NCBI RefSeq assembly: GCF_014695775.1 | Contig: NZ_JACJOX010000039.1 | Span: 1 to 39,710 of the forward strand | DNA: 39,710 bases | DNA from: Leptolyngbya sp. FACHB-60 | GTDB lineage: Bacteria; Cyanobacteriota; Cyanobacteriia; Phormidesmidales; Phormidesmidaceae | Reading direction: 5' to 3' | Shown here: positions 23,401 to 32,816 of the stretch, in pieces | Layout of the letters: each line of letters begins with the position of its first letter | How positions within the stretch are numbered: position 1 is the stretch's first letter | The notes under the pieces: model-generated | What the model saw: the letters and a program-made list of their open reading frames with translations, nothing else | What the model was told of the DNA's origin: nothing | The model's database searches: none | Made by a program: the position numbers and the translations under genes

Positions 23401-23545
23401 GGCGTTGCTTAACGCAAGTATGATTTTCCCCCCTGCCCCCCAATCCTGGGGGGAGATAGAGTCTCAAAATCCCACAAATTGGGGGGGTGGGGGGGCAAGC
23501 AGAGTCTAAAGGTTTCGCCGGTTCATTCTTAGATTCAGCAACGCC
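23401..23545. mobile_element. 145-bp MITE with terminal inverted repeats and 8-bp target duplication
   Basis: The ends GGCGTTGCTTAACGCAAG... and its counterpart (complement reading GGCGTTGCTGAATCTAAG...) match at 18 of 23 positions, including the first nine bases. The element is flanked on both sides by the identical 8-mer CATTATCT (23393-23400 and 23546-23553), the expected target-site duplication. Inside are C-rich and G-rich runs and no open reading frame, so it needs a transposase in trans. It sits nine bases after the stop of the M23 peptidase gene. The parent IS family is not assigned here. Confidence 0.85.
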
Positions 23546-23561
23546 CATTATCTATTTACCC

Positions 23562-24773
23562 CTACAAATATCCCGCCGGATTCACCGGGTTGCCGTTCTG
23601 TCGCACCTCAAAGTGCAGGTGCGGGCCAGTGGAGAGGCCGGTGGAGCCAACAGCGGCGATCGCCTGACCCTGCTGCACCGACTGACCTTCGCTGACAAAC
23701 AGACGGCTAGAGTGGGCGTAGAGGGTGCTGAGCCCGCCGCCGTGATCAATGATCACCGCCTGGCCGTAGCCCCCATACCAACCCGAAAAAATCACCCGGC
23801 CCGAGTCGGCAGCGCGAATGGTGCTGCCGTAGCTAGCGGCAAAGTCTACCCCACCGTGGAAGCGGCTGTAGCCCAAAATGGGATGCACCCGGTTGCCAAA
23901 CCCGCTCGAAATATTGGCGTTGGCGGGGAAGACAAACCGCCCGGTGCCGCGAATCGCTCCGGTGCTGGCAGCAATCTTTTGGCGAATCAAGCCAGCAATC
24001 TGTTCTGAGTCGCGGGCGAGCTGGGTCTCAGCGGCTTCTAGGGCACCACGACGATCCCTCAGGCGAGAGATCAGCTGCTTTTCTTCGCTGGCTTCGGCCT
24101 CGTACTGCTGCTTTTGGGAGAGCAGCTGCTGGCGTAGGAGCGCGACTTGGTTGCGCTTTTCTTCGACGGCGGCCTTTTGCTGTTTAATGGCTTCGGCTTG
24201 GGCTTTGAGGTCGGCTAGCACCTGGCGATCGGAAGCGTAAACCCGCTTAAGCTGGTACTGGCGGTCTAAAAACTCATTAAAATTCTGGCTTTGCAGCAGC
24301 ACAGCCCAGCCTTCGCTGCCCTGCTGCCGCTGCAAATATTGGAGTCGGGCCACAGTGCCGGTCCGCACGTTTTCGTAGTCGGCTTCGGCCTTAGCGAGTT
24401 TGGCCTCAAAGTCTTTCAGCTCTTTCTCGGCCTGGTTGAGGCGAAACTCGGTTTCGCCAATTTGGTTGGCTGTGTAGACAATGCTGTTCTCCAGGCTCTC
24501 AAGGGTAGATTCTGAGGTGGCCTGGCGATTTTGCAGCTCGGTTTGCTGTTGCTGAAGCTCGTTGCGCTGCTGCTCAAGGGTTTTTTGCTTGTTTTGCAGG
24601 TCTTGAATAGACTGAGCGACCAGCTCAGGCGGCGCGGCCTGGGCGTTAGGAACCGTCGTGAGCGCCAGCCAGCTAACCAACACCAGGGCTAAGACCAGGC
24701 TCAGCCACCGTCCCCAGGTCACGGTGCTAGGTCGCCGGGTCGGTGCAGAAGAAAACGGATGAGTTCGCAGCAT
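23562..24773 (-). CDS. M23 (LytM) peptidase with coiled coil, EnvC-like murein hydrolase/activator
   Basis: The 403-residue protein begins with a basic stretch and a hydrophobic signal segment ending in NAQAA (residues about 25-46). A long coiled coil (about 50-255) is rich in Q, E, L and K. The C-terminal LytM domain has GFGNRVHPILGYSRFHGGVD (zinc ligands H and D in HGGVD), IDHGGGLSTLYAH and the closing HLHFEVRQNG. The zinc ligand set H-xxx-D and HxH looks complete, so it may be an active endopeptidase, unlike E. coli EnvC. The role is periplasmic peptidoglycan remodelling, usually at division. It follows lysE by 35 bases and may be the third gene of that operon. A GTG two codons upstream is an alternative start. 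Confidence 0.93.
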   Translation of the reverse strand: MLRTHPFSSAPTRRPSTVTWGRWLSLVLALVLVSWLALTTVPNAQAAPPELVAQSIQDLQNKQKTLEQQRNELQQQQTELQNRQATSESTLESLENSIVYTANQIGETEFRLNQAEKELKDFEAKLAKAEADYENVRTGTVARLQYLQRQQGSEGWAVLLQSQNFNEFLDRQYQLKRVYASDRQVLADLKAQAEAIKQQKAAVEEKRNQVALLRQQLLSQKQQYEAEASEEKQLISRLRDRRGALEAAETQLARDSEQIAGLIRQKIAASTGAIRGTGRFVFPANANISSGFGNRVHPILGYSRFHGGVDFAASYGSTIRAADSGRVIFSGWYGGYGQAVIIDHGGGLSTLYAHSSRLFVSEGQSVQQGQAIAAVGSTGLSTGPHLHFEVRQNGNPVNPAGYL

Positions 24774-24808
24774 GGTCACAGGCAGTACCTGGAGTGGGAA
24801 TCTGGAGT

Positions 24809-25429
24809 TTAGCCTTTAAAGGTGAGCGCGATCGCAACTGCCCCAAAGCCAAAAATAGCTGCACCGGCCAGCCGATTTAACCACTTAAGCCGGGAGGGTG
24901 TCAGCTTTTGGCTAAAAAGCGTTACACCCCAGCTGAGGCACAGCCACCATAGAGCAGACCCCAAAAACACACCCATAATCAAGGTCAGCGAGGCTCCCCA
25001 CGATTGACTGGTGCTCACTAGGCCCAGCCCAGCAAAAATCGCAATGAATGAAAGAATAGTGGCCGGGTTCGTCAACGTCAACACTAAAGTAGAAGCATAG
25101 GCCTCCCACAGCCCTCGACTAGAGACTTTAGCGGCTTCGGTAGCGGGGTCGGCCCGCAGCGTTGTAAAGCCCAAATAACAGAGAAACACGCCTCCGATGA
25201 GCTGCATAGCTTGGGTGTGTCTAACCAATAGATTGGCTACGGCAGTCAGGCCAAACCCAGCAATGCTGCCATAGATGCCATCGGCGGTGGCGGCCCCTAG
25301 CCCCGTCACCAGCCCCATGAGCTGGCCTTGAGTGAGCGACCTGCGAATGCAGAGCAACCCAATGGGGCCAACGGGGACTGCGATCGCCAGCCCCAGCCCC
25401 ATGCCCTTCAGCAATGTCCAACCTTCCAT
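24809..25429 (-). CDS. LysE/RhtB-family amino-acid exporter
   Basis: The 206-residue protein has six predicted membrane helices. The family start MGLGLAIAVPVGPIGLLCIRRSLTQG contains the conserved PxGP motif, followed by GLGAATADGIYGSIA and, later, LTLTNPATILSFIAIFAGLG. LysE/RhtB proteins export amino acids such as lysine, arginine, threonine or homoserine across the inner membrane. The gene starts 10 bases after the stop of an Lrp/AsnC regulator on the same strand. That pairing is common and implies control by the exported amino acid. Substrate not readable from sequence. Confidence 0.92.
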   Translation of the reverse strand: MEGWTLLKGMGLGLAIAVPVGPIGLLCIRRSLTQGQLMGLVTGLGAATADGIYGSIAGFGLTAVANLLVRHTQAMQLIGGVFLCYLGFTTLRADPATEAAKVSSRGLWEAYASTLVLTLTNPATILSFIAIFAGLGLVSTSQSWGASLTLIMGVFLGSALWWLCLSWGVTLFSQKLTPSRLKWLNRLAGAAIFGFGAVAIALTFKG

Positions 25430-25439
25430 AGCCCCTCCT

Positions 25440-25910
25440 TTAGGACTCGCTCAAATGCTCTAGCGATGGCACCTGGGTCTCTTTCACGGTAGAAAGCACG
25501 ATCAGGGTGCGGGTTTTGACTACGCCTGCGATCGCCTTGAGCCCTTCAGTAATCAATTCCTCCAAGGCGCGGGTGTGGCAGCAGCGCACTTTCAGCAGGT
25601 AGTCGTCGTCGCCAGTCACGTGGTGGCATTCCAAAATTTCGGCTGTGGCTTGCACCTGGGCCAAAAAGCCCTCGCGGTGGTGAGGTTGGTCGAGCGTCAC
25701 GGCAATAAATGCAGTCAAATTTAACCCCAGGGCTTCGGCATCGAGCTGGGCGCTGTAGCCCGTGATTATGCCTCGCTCTTCGAGGCGTTTGACGCGATCG
25801 GCTGTCGCCGGGGCAGACAACCCTAGCTGGCCCGCCAGCTCAGCCCAGGTCATGCGTCCTCGTTGGCAAAGGAGAGACAGAGTTTTGATGTCAAGGTTGT
25901 CTAGTTCCAT
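25440..25910 (-). CDS. Lrp/AsnC-family transcriptional regulator
   Basis: The 156-residue protein has an N-terminal helix-turn-helix (LDIKTLSLLCQRGRMTWAEL, then AGQLGLSAPATADRVKRLEE) and ends its DNA-binding part with RGIITGYSAQL. A C-terminal RAM ligand-binding domain follows (LTAFIAVTLDQ, then CHHVTGDDDYLLKVRC). The VTGDDDYLL signature is nearly invariant in the family. Such proteins assemble as octamers and respond to amino acids. It directly precedes lysE with a 10-base gap, so it most likely regulates that exporter and itself. The divergent DUF4079 gene shares the upstream region. Confidence 0.95.
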   Translation of the reverse strand: MELDNLDIKTLSLLCQRGRMTWAELAGQLGLSAPATADRVKRLEERGIITGYSAQLDAEALGLNLTAFIAVTLDQPHHREGFLAQVQATAEILECHHVTGDDDYLLKVRCCHTRALEELITEGLKAIAGVVKTRTLIVLSTVKETQVPSLEHLSES

Positions 25911-26083
25911 GGCCTTATTTTAGTAGGCAAAGTTTAGATTTAAGGTTCTAATAAACTCCTAAGGGCTAAGCTTTCCACGATTCCATAACATAACTTTTGG
26001 TTTCGGGATGATAAGGCCCTATGCCTTTCGGTAGAGAAAATATGGCACCTTAGGGATGGCGCTTACTTTGTTGGGAGATAGAG

Positions 26084-26569
26084 ATGGTTTCTAGCATTCG
26101 CGGGTTCTTGCAGCCCATTGCCGACTTCTTTGCTGGGTTTGGCACCCCCGGGCCGATTGTGCACTGGGGCCACCCAGCCATGATGGGCATTGTGATTTTT
26201 GTGATGGGCAGCTTTACTGCCTACATGGGCTGGAAGGGCCGCATCGGGGATGACGATGCGGAAAAAAAAGCCGAAAACCGTCACACCCACAAGCGCCTGG
26301 CCCTGTGGATGTTTACCTTTATTAGCCTGGGTTATACCGGCGGGGTGCTGTCGCTGGTCATGCAAGAAAAAGACATTTTCCAAAGCCCCCATTTTTGGAC
26401 GGGCAGTTTGGTGATCGCGCTACTAGCAATCAATGGGGCAATCTCGATCACCAAGTTTGGTGGCGGCAAAGACTCTCTGCGCACCGCCCACGCCTACCTA
26501 GGCAGTTTTGCCCTGGCGGTGATGTTTGTCCATGCCTTTTTGGGTCTACGCCTGGGCATGTCAATTTAG
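26084..26569 (+). CDS. DUF4079 membrane protein
   Basis: The 161-residue protein has four membrane helices with conserved histidines: VHWGHPAMMGIVIFVMGSF, RHTHKRLALWMFTFISLGYT, SPHFWTGSLVIALLAINGAI and TAHAYLGSFALAVMFVHAFLGLRLGMSI. This matches DUF4079, a family of cyanobacteria and chloroplasts resembling cytochrome b561/ferric reductase-type haem-binding bundles; no function is proven. The paired histidines could bind haem. ATG 26084 follows GGGAGATAGAG. A strong terminator stands 31 bp after the stop, so the gene is probably monocistronic. Confidence 0.88.
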   Translation: MVSSIRGFLQPIADFFAGFGTPGPIVHWGHPAMMGIVIFVMGSFTAYMGWKGRIGDDDAEKKAENRHTHKRLALWMFTFISLGYTGGVLSLVMQEKDIFQSPHFWTGSLVIALLAINGAISITKFGGGKDSLRTAHAYLGSFALAVMFVHAFLGLRLGMSI

Positions 26570-26599
26570 CCAAACTCATAGTTGACCAATTTCACTCAA

Positions 26600-26634
26600 A
26601 AGCCGCAAAGGAACCTTTCCCTTGCGGCTTTTTG
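26600..26634 (+). terminator. Rho-independent terminator of the DUF4079 gene
   Basis: Stem AAGCCGCAA(AGG) with (CCT)TTGCGGCTT, followed directly by TTTTT. It is located just after the DUF4079 stop on the same strand. It is the clearest intrinsic terminator in the window. Confidence 0.92.
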
Positions 26635-27090
26635 CTCCTTCACGGCTAGGCCGTGGCGAAGTAGCATGGCTCTAATATGACATTGAGATTTCGTTGGAGC
26701 CAACACAGCATCACGCTTTCAACGCCTATCTTTGCATTGAATACTCTTAGTACAAAAGGAATTACACCTTAGCAGGCTATCTTCTAAATCGGAGTTTCTC
26801 TAGTAGTTCAACTTTCACTTAAACTACTGATCTTCTGTGCTTCATCAATCGCTACGGCGACTAACCCCAATAACGAGCCTCAATAATGGAGATCTAAGAA
26901 ATACTGCGGCTACATTAGCATCCCTAATCAGCCGACGATGACGCCGGGTGTTGGAGGGCGATCGCTATCAAAAGCAGGCACTCCAGGGGTGCGATCCACT
27001 ATGATCCGGCTAACTTTCCAAATCTAAACCTGACCATCGATCGAGCTTTCTCGGCTGGACGGCAACTCCCGACAGCTATCAAGCGCTATA
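26635..27090. other. Intergenic region, no feature recognised
   Basis: About 455 bp of lower-GC sequence between the terminator and the broken coiled-coil gene. One HIP1 octamer (near 26969) is present. I find no reading frame with a start and a plausible product, no tRNA and no strong hairpin. Confidence 0.5.
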
Positions 27091-27689
27091 TTACTTCTTG
27101 CCCTTCTGCCTCGGGCCGAAGTGAGCCGTCATCATTCTCTCCATGGCCTCAGAATTAACCGGATCAGGGCTAGGGCGCAGAGCCTCAGTGCTAGAGGTAA
27201 CTTGACGACTTTTCTGCCCGTTCTCCTGATTGGAGAGAATTGGTTTAACAGCCGTAAGTTGATCAGCAAAGCTATTACAAGCCTTTTGAGATTGGTCTTT
27301 CTCCCGTTGATATGAAGCCAAGCGTTCTCGGACTCTTCGGATCTGTGTATTGAGAGCTTTATTTTCTCTCTTTAGAGCTTCTATCTCTCGTTCTAGTTTT
27401 ACAACCCTTTGTTCAGCTTCGCTAAACGTTTCCTGTACCTTTTTCATGTGCAGCAAGTCCAGCTCAGCCTTATTCTCTGCCTCACGCCGTTGCTCAATTT
27501 TTGGGTCTCAGCTCTGAATAAAGCTCTTTCAACCCCCTCCAGCCTTTCTCGCAAGAGCTGTTTTATTGTGCTCTTGGATTGTTTGCAACTACTGCTTGTA
27601 TTTACAGTAGAGTTCCAAAAGTCATCTTTCCGCTTATCTTCATCTTCCATGCAAGAGACGTAACCCATAGATTTCTCCGCGACCTGCAA
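27091..27689 (-). pseudogene. Coiled-coil protein gene broken by a one-base frameshift
   Basis: Two minus-strand frames join naturally. The first (from about 27689 or the internal ATG of MEDEDKRKDDFWN) reads LLRERLEGVERALFRAETQK and then leaves the coiled-coil pattern. The second frame continues IEQRREAENKAELDLLHMKK, then VQETFSEAEQRVVKLEREIE and ALKRENKALNTQIRRVRERL. The switch falls at a run of five A (TTTTT at 27498-27502 on the plus strand); one more A would restore a single frame of about 200 residues. The product would have an N-terminal polar part, a coiled coil of about 100 residues and a basic tail (RQKGKK). Family unknown. Real mutation, slippage-based expression and sequencing error are all possible. 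Confidence 0.7.
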
Positions 27690-27883
27690 GATTCGGTAAA
27701 AAATATTAATCCAACATAAGTCACAATGTACGGTTGCGGAAGTCTGCTGCGCAGTGTTCCGAGTTTCATCTCACAGGTTGACGGTTATTTATGCTAGTTC
27801 ATGACCTGAACAATCAGGCTCTACTTATTGAAGTATTTGCTCGATGTCGGCAGCCTCCCGCGATGAGCAACACTTTTGCTAAG

Positions 27884-27919
27884 AAAAAACTCCAGAGTTC
27901 TCAGAGAACTCTGGAGTTT
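27884..27919 (-). terminator. Rho-independent terminator of the chlL-chlN operon
   Basis: A perfect 12-bp stem (CTCCAGAGTTCT with AGAACTCTGGAG, three-base loop), extended by A/T pairs, is followed on the minus strand by a T-run. It begins nine bases after the chlN stop. Confidence 0.9.
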
Positions 27920-27927
27920 GAGGCTTT

Positions 27928-29385
<1,458 letters not shown>

Positions 29386-29397
29386 CTAGTGAAGGAC

Positions 29398-29829
29398 TTA
29401 TGGCCTGGGTCGATCATCCTCCCTGCCGCCTGCGCCTGAGCAAGCGTCGTCGTCGTGGGCGGGGGAGAGTGGTGGCGGAGCGTCGATGGTTAATGGCTCA
29501 GCTGAAGCCAGAGAAACCTCGGTCTGAGCGCTACCGGGCAACATTTTGTGTGCCTTTTCTAGCGCTGCTAGCTCCTTCACCGGGCTGATATCTAAACCCA
29601 GGGCCGAAATAATGCGATCGGGGTTGCTGCTTAAATCCACCACCAGGGGTAGCAGGTTGGTCAGGTCAGGCTCTAGGGTGGCCAATGCCCCCAAAATAAA
29701 GCCTGACGAGGGCCGACGCTGCCCGTTACTGGTTACCCAAATACCCAATTTGTCGATCCACTCGCGGTTGTCGCGGTAGTAGGTTAACCACTTGATCTTG
29801 AGCGATCGCCGCAGTTGTTTGCTGTTCAC
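29398..29829 (-). CDS. DUF5331 protein (copy next to chlN)
   Basis: The 143-residue protein has the core SLKIKWLTYYRDNREWIDKL, then GQRRPSSGFILGALATLEPD and IISALGLDISP, which I assign to DUF5331, a cyanobacterial family found near chlL/chlN. The last 40 residues are acidic and low-complexity (PPPLSPAHDDDACSGAGG). The adjacent gene at 29915 shares the RRPSSxxxLG and LEPxLxNL patterns, so the two are diverged tandem paralogues. It lies 27 bases before chlN. It may assist assembly or regulation of the oxygen-sensitive reductase, which is inference from position. Confidence 0.82.
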   Translation of the reverse strand: MNSKQLRRSLKIKWLTYYRDNREWIDKLGIWVTSNGQRRPSSGFILGALATLEPDLTNLLPLVVDLSSNPDRIISALGLDISPVKELAALEKAHKMLPGSAQTEVSLASAEPLTIDAPPPLSPAHDDDACSGAGGREDDRPRP

Positions 29830-29914
29830 AGATGCCTCGGGCGGGGTTCGCCAACCTCGTGTTCAGAGATTGATTAAACCAGAAAACCGCTACCGTCTGA
29901 GTCTATGAATGGGC

Positions 29915-30262
29915 TTACATCTCTGGGCTATCGGGCAAGAGCGGCTGCTCGTCGTTGGCCTCAATGGTTTGAGTGTGGTCGGGGTTATCCAACACCATCT
30001 CGGGGTCAAAGTTGAGCCCCAGCACCTCCACCAGCGCGTCCTCATCAGGGTTGAGCTTGTAGAAGGGCACCATCAGGTTCGACAGCTTGGGTTCTAGAGC
30101 ATTCACCACGCCCAACACCAAAAAGGAAGATGGACGGCGCCCGCCATCGGGGGTTCGCACCGAGGTCTGCTGCATTTGCAGCGTCAACCAGGCCCGGTTA
30201 GATTGCACGTAGTCCAACCACTTTTGGCGAATGACTTGGGTAAAGTTCTCGAAAAAGGCCAT
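29915..30262 (-). CDS. DUF5331 protein (copy next to chlL)
   Basis: The 115-residue protein reads MAFFENFTQVIRQKWLDYVQ, SNRAWLTLQMQQTSVRTPDG, then GRRPSSFLVLGVVNALEPKL and VEVLGLNFDPEMVL. The W-x2-Y-x3-NR-x-WL, RRPSSF and LEPKLSNL patterns are shared with the neighbour at 29398. It is soluble, with an acidic tail. Position between chlL and chlN is maintained for both copies. Its function is unknown; a specific link to dark chlorophyll synthesis is the best guess. Confidence 0.82.
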   Translation of the reverse strand: MAFFENFTQVIRQKWLDYVQSNRAWLTLQMQQTSVRTPDGGRRPSSFLVLGVVNALEPKLSNLMVPFYKLNPDEDALVEVLGLNFDPEMVLDNPDHTQTIEANDEQPLLPDSPEM

Positions 30263-30386
30263 AATCCTGACTTTTTGCTAAATCGCTTATAGGTAGCTGC
30301 CGAGTTTGCACAGCCGCGTACCGATGATAATGCAGCGCTTCAAGGTTAGAACTGGTTCGAGGGGGATTTTTGCAGCAAGGGATTAA

Positions 30387-30411
30387 GTAGAGTAGGCAAT
30401 GCCTACCGTGC
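30387..30411. repeat. Diverged GTAGG-type palindrome after chlL
   Basis: GTAGGCA and TGCCTAC arms around one base, in a context (GTAGAG... CCGTGC) resembling the palindromes at 2508 and 12266. It begins three bases after the chlL stop on the minus strand. Confidence 0.6.
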
Positions 30412-30413
30412 GC

Positions 30414-31295
30414 TTAAACCATCATCAGATCCATTTCCTCCTTCTCTTGCTTGGGCGCATCCGCAGGGGGATTCAGATAGAAATCAGACAGCAGGCTAAA
30501 CAGTTCGCGATCGGCGGCATCCTTGGGCACCACGCCTTCGGGACGAGCCAAGATCTGGTCAGCAATGTTCAGGTAGTACTGACAGACCGGATCTAGAGCC
30601 GGGTCGGTTTCGGCCATTTCAAACACCGTCTTGCCCTTCACCCGCGAGATGCGAATGTCTTCGATCAGGGGCAAAATCTCTAGCACCGGCATGGGCACAT
30701 GCTCAATGTACTTATCGATCAGGTCGCGCTTCGAGGTGCGATTGCCGATCAGCCCTGCCAATCGCAGGGGGTGAGTGCGGGCTTTCTCTCTCACCGAGGC
30801 GGCAATGCGGTTGGCGGCAAACAGCGCATCAAAACCGTTGTCAGTAACAATCAGGCAGTAGTCAGAATAGTTCAGCGGGGCCGCAAACCCACCGCAAACC
30901 ACGTCACCCAGCACATCAAAGAGAATTACGTCGTACTCGTCGAAGGCGTTGAGTTCCTTCAGCAGCTTCACGGTTTCGCCCACTACGTAGCCGCCGCAGC
31001 CTGCACCAGCGGGAGGACCGCCCGCCTCAACGCAGTGCACGCCGCCGTAGCCCTTATAGATCACATCGTCGGCCCACACGTTTTCGTAGTGGAAGTCTTT
31101 TTCTTGCAGGGTGTCGATGATGGTGGGAATCAGAAACCCGGTCAGGGTAAAGGTGCTGTCGTGCTTGGGGTCGCAGCCAATCTGCAAGACTTTGCGGCCC
31201 CGCTTGGCCAGGGCTACCGAGATATTGCAGCTGGTGGTGGACTTACCAATGCCCCCTTTCCCGTACACAGAAAGCTTTAATGTCTGGTGATCCAT
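30414..31295 (-). CDS. chlL: Light-independent protochlorophyllide reductase iron-sulfur ATP-binding protein
   Basis: The 293-residue protein begins [20 protein letters not shown] with the P-loop (about residues 11-20). It has [14 protein letters not shown], the switch region and two cluster-ligating cysteines, one in [13 protein letters not shown] and one in [15 protein letters not shown]. ChlL is a NifH-like homodimer with a bridging 4Fe-4S cluster that feeds electrons to ChlN-ChlB at the cost of ATP. I place the start at ATG 31295, the conserved ChlL beginning, although the frame is open 18 codons further. First gene of the operon; the long upstream spacer presumably holds its promoter. 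Confidence 0.98.
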   Translation of the reverse strand: MDHQTLKLSVYGKGGIGKSTTSCNISVALAKRGRKVLQIGCDPKHDSTFTLTGFLIPTIIDTLQEKDFHYENVWADDVIYKGYGGVHCVEAGGPPAGAGCGGYVVGETVKLLKELNAFDEYDVILFDVLGDVVCGGFAAPLNYSDYCLIVTDNGFDALFAANRIAASVREKARTHPLRLAGLIGNRTSKRDLIDKYIEHVPMPVLEILPLIEDIRISRVKGKTVFEMAETDPALDPVCQYYLNIADQILARPEGVVPKDAADRELFSLLSDFYLNPPADAPKQEKEEMDLMMV

Positions 31296-31934
31296 AGGGG
31301 AAAATACTCGTCTAGGGCGGATAGAGCCAAACCCAGGTCCAGAGGCCATCTTTTTGGATAGACGTTCTACCCGCTGGACGTGGATCGGCTGTTCAATAAA
31401 CAGGGTCTACGCAGTTGCCTACGCGGCCCAAGGTGTTTCGGCTGTTTGGATTATGACGATACTGCCCAGTCATTGGGAAGGGGGATCGAGAATAGACAGC
31501 CCCACAAAAACAAGTTGAAAGCTGCTGAAATCAACTGAAGAATGCCCTGCCTCTAAAAAGGCTCATTGAAGACCTCAGAAGCACCAAGCTAAACTTTAGG
31601 TTCTGATCTTCATTAATACGGAACAATAACAAAAACAGGAATCTTAAATCTTCTAGGGCAATGGGCATTCTGAAACGCCGGTCTGTAGGGAGCTCTGATC
31701 GGTAAGAGGTGGTCAAATCTGGGGGATTGCCTGTTTAAGAGCGGGCTTTGGAGGGTGAGGGATGCGATCGCCCCCCAAATAGAGGCTAGTCTTTGGACCC
31801 CGCGCTTCCCAAACCGCCGCCGTTGCCAAATCCCAAGCGATCTTTCTATACATTCGTAAACTTTCTAATCCATGCAACGGAATGTAACGGTTGCTGCACA
31901 GAAATCGGTGGCGGAGCCTCTCTACGGGGCTTCT
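31296..31934. other. Long intergenic region upstream of chlL
   Basis: About 640 bp without a supported gene. Short frames exist (for example a 61-codon minus-strand frame ending at 31531) but look random. A HIP1-type GCGATCGC occurs near 31766. This is the likely leader and promoter region of the chlL operon; I cannot identify NtcA, RpaB or other boxes with confidence. Confidence 0.5.
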
Positions 31935-32333
31935 TTAGTTGCGCTCTTGGCAAGTGATGTGATCAATAATTTCCTCAACCAAAGCCCTAATCATGGGTGG
32001 TTCTGCGGCAACTATCCTTCCATCAGCCTGATGCTTGTGGCACTCAAACCCTAAATCAGGCTTGTGCCTAGCGTTGTCATACCGAAAAATTAGGGTGCCG
32101 TCGGACTGTTGGTACTGATAGGCATAGCTAAGCAATTGGTTAGCCATGCCGCCGAGATAAAATATTCGGATGTAAAGCTCAGTGGCATCTACAAATAGCA
32201 CTTTTGCTTTGAGAACTGCTTGACTACCGGAGCGAAGGTCTGCCGAAATGTCTATGTAGGCTGACAACCCGTAGTCATCAAAGGTTTGCAAGCCTGACGT
32301 AAGCTGCGTAACAGCGTAGTCATTCAGCGACAT
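31935..32333 (-). CDS. TumE-like (DUF6516) toxin of a toxin-antitoxin pair
   Basis: The 132-residue protein has the family pattern: AVLKAKVLFVDATELYIRIF, YAYQYQQSDGTLIFRYDNAR and HKPDLGFECHKHQADGRIVA. The RYDNAxHxP and HKH elements are typical of DUF6516, now called TumE in some databases, a small toxin-like family. The reading frame overlaps the upstream gene by 14 bases, the usual arrangement of a toxin-antitoxin operon. The mechanism is not settled as far as I know; the conserved histidines suggest an RNase-like site, which is inference. ATG 32333 is the start. Confidence 0.8.
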   Translation of the reverse strand: MSLNDYAVTQLTSGLQTFDDYGLSAYIDISADLRSGSQAVLKAKVLFVDATELYIRIFYLGGMANQLLSYAYQYQQSDGTLIFRYDNARHKPDLGFECHKHQADGRIVAAEPPMIRALVEEIIDHITCQERN

Positions 32334-32733
32334 AAGTAAGGCTTTTAAGAAGAGTTAGGTCTTGCAGGAGGTGCTGAAATAGCTGGTACTCTCCTATCCA
32401 CTCGACATACTCTAGATCTCCACCTTGGAGGTCTTCAGCAGTAAAGCGCTCAGCAAATTCTGAAGACGATACGTTATAAAGCACCTCAAAGTGCTCAAGA
32501 CGGTGTCGTGCATGGACTATGGACTGCTCAATGCGAGCAACTTCTTTCCTCACAGCTTCGCTGATAGCAGCTATGGCGTGAGGAGCATTAGCAGACCTGA
32601 GGATTACTTCTGTCAACAATCCACCGTTCTCTGAATTATTATCCCAAGCAGTAGCAGTGGCAGTAGTGAAGCCAGCTACAGGCGGAGCAGCATTGACCTG
32701 CGGCAAATTTGTTGGATTGTCTTTGCTTGACAC
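32320..32733 (-). CDS. Probable antitoxin partner of the TumE-like protein
   Basis: The 137-residue protein has a low-complexity, T/A/N-rich N-terminus (NAAPPVAGFTTATATAWDNN) and a helical C-terminal part: AVRKEVARIEQSIVHARHRL, FEVLYNVSSSEFAERF, then YQLFQHLLQDLTLLKSLTYV. No helix-turn-helix is visible, so it differs from the HTH-type TumA antitoxin. It starts at GTG 32733 with GAGGTG 10 bases upstream. The gene order antitoxin-toxin and the 14-base overlap support the pairing. Confidence 0.75.
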   Translation of the reverse strand: MSSKDNPTNLPQVNAAPPVAGFTTATATAWDNNSENGGLLTEVILRSANAPHAIAAISEAVRKEVARIEQSIVHARHRLEHFEVLYNVSSSEFAERFTAEDLQGGDLEYVEWIGEYQLFQHLLQDLTLLKSLTYVAE

Positions 32734-32816
32734 AGGTAATTCACCTCATCATGCTAGGGCTATTCCCATTATCGCTAAAAGCCCAGCGTTTTCTAGAGAA
32801 CGCTATTCCTCCATCC

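Noticed and set aside
27498..27502. Programmed -1 frameshift in the coiled-coil gene
   Set aside because: The A5 run does not fit a canonical slippery heptamer in the zero frame and no downstream stimulatory structure is evident; simple mutation or error is more likely, though not excluded.
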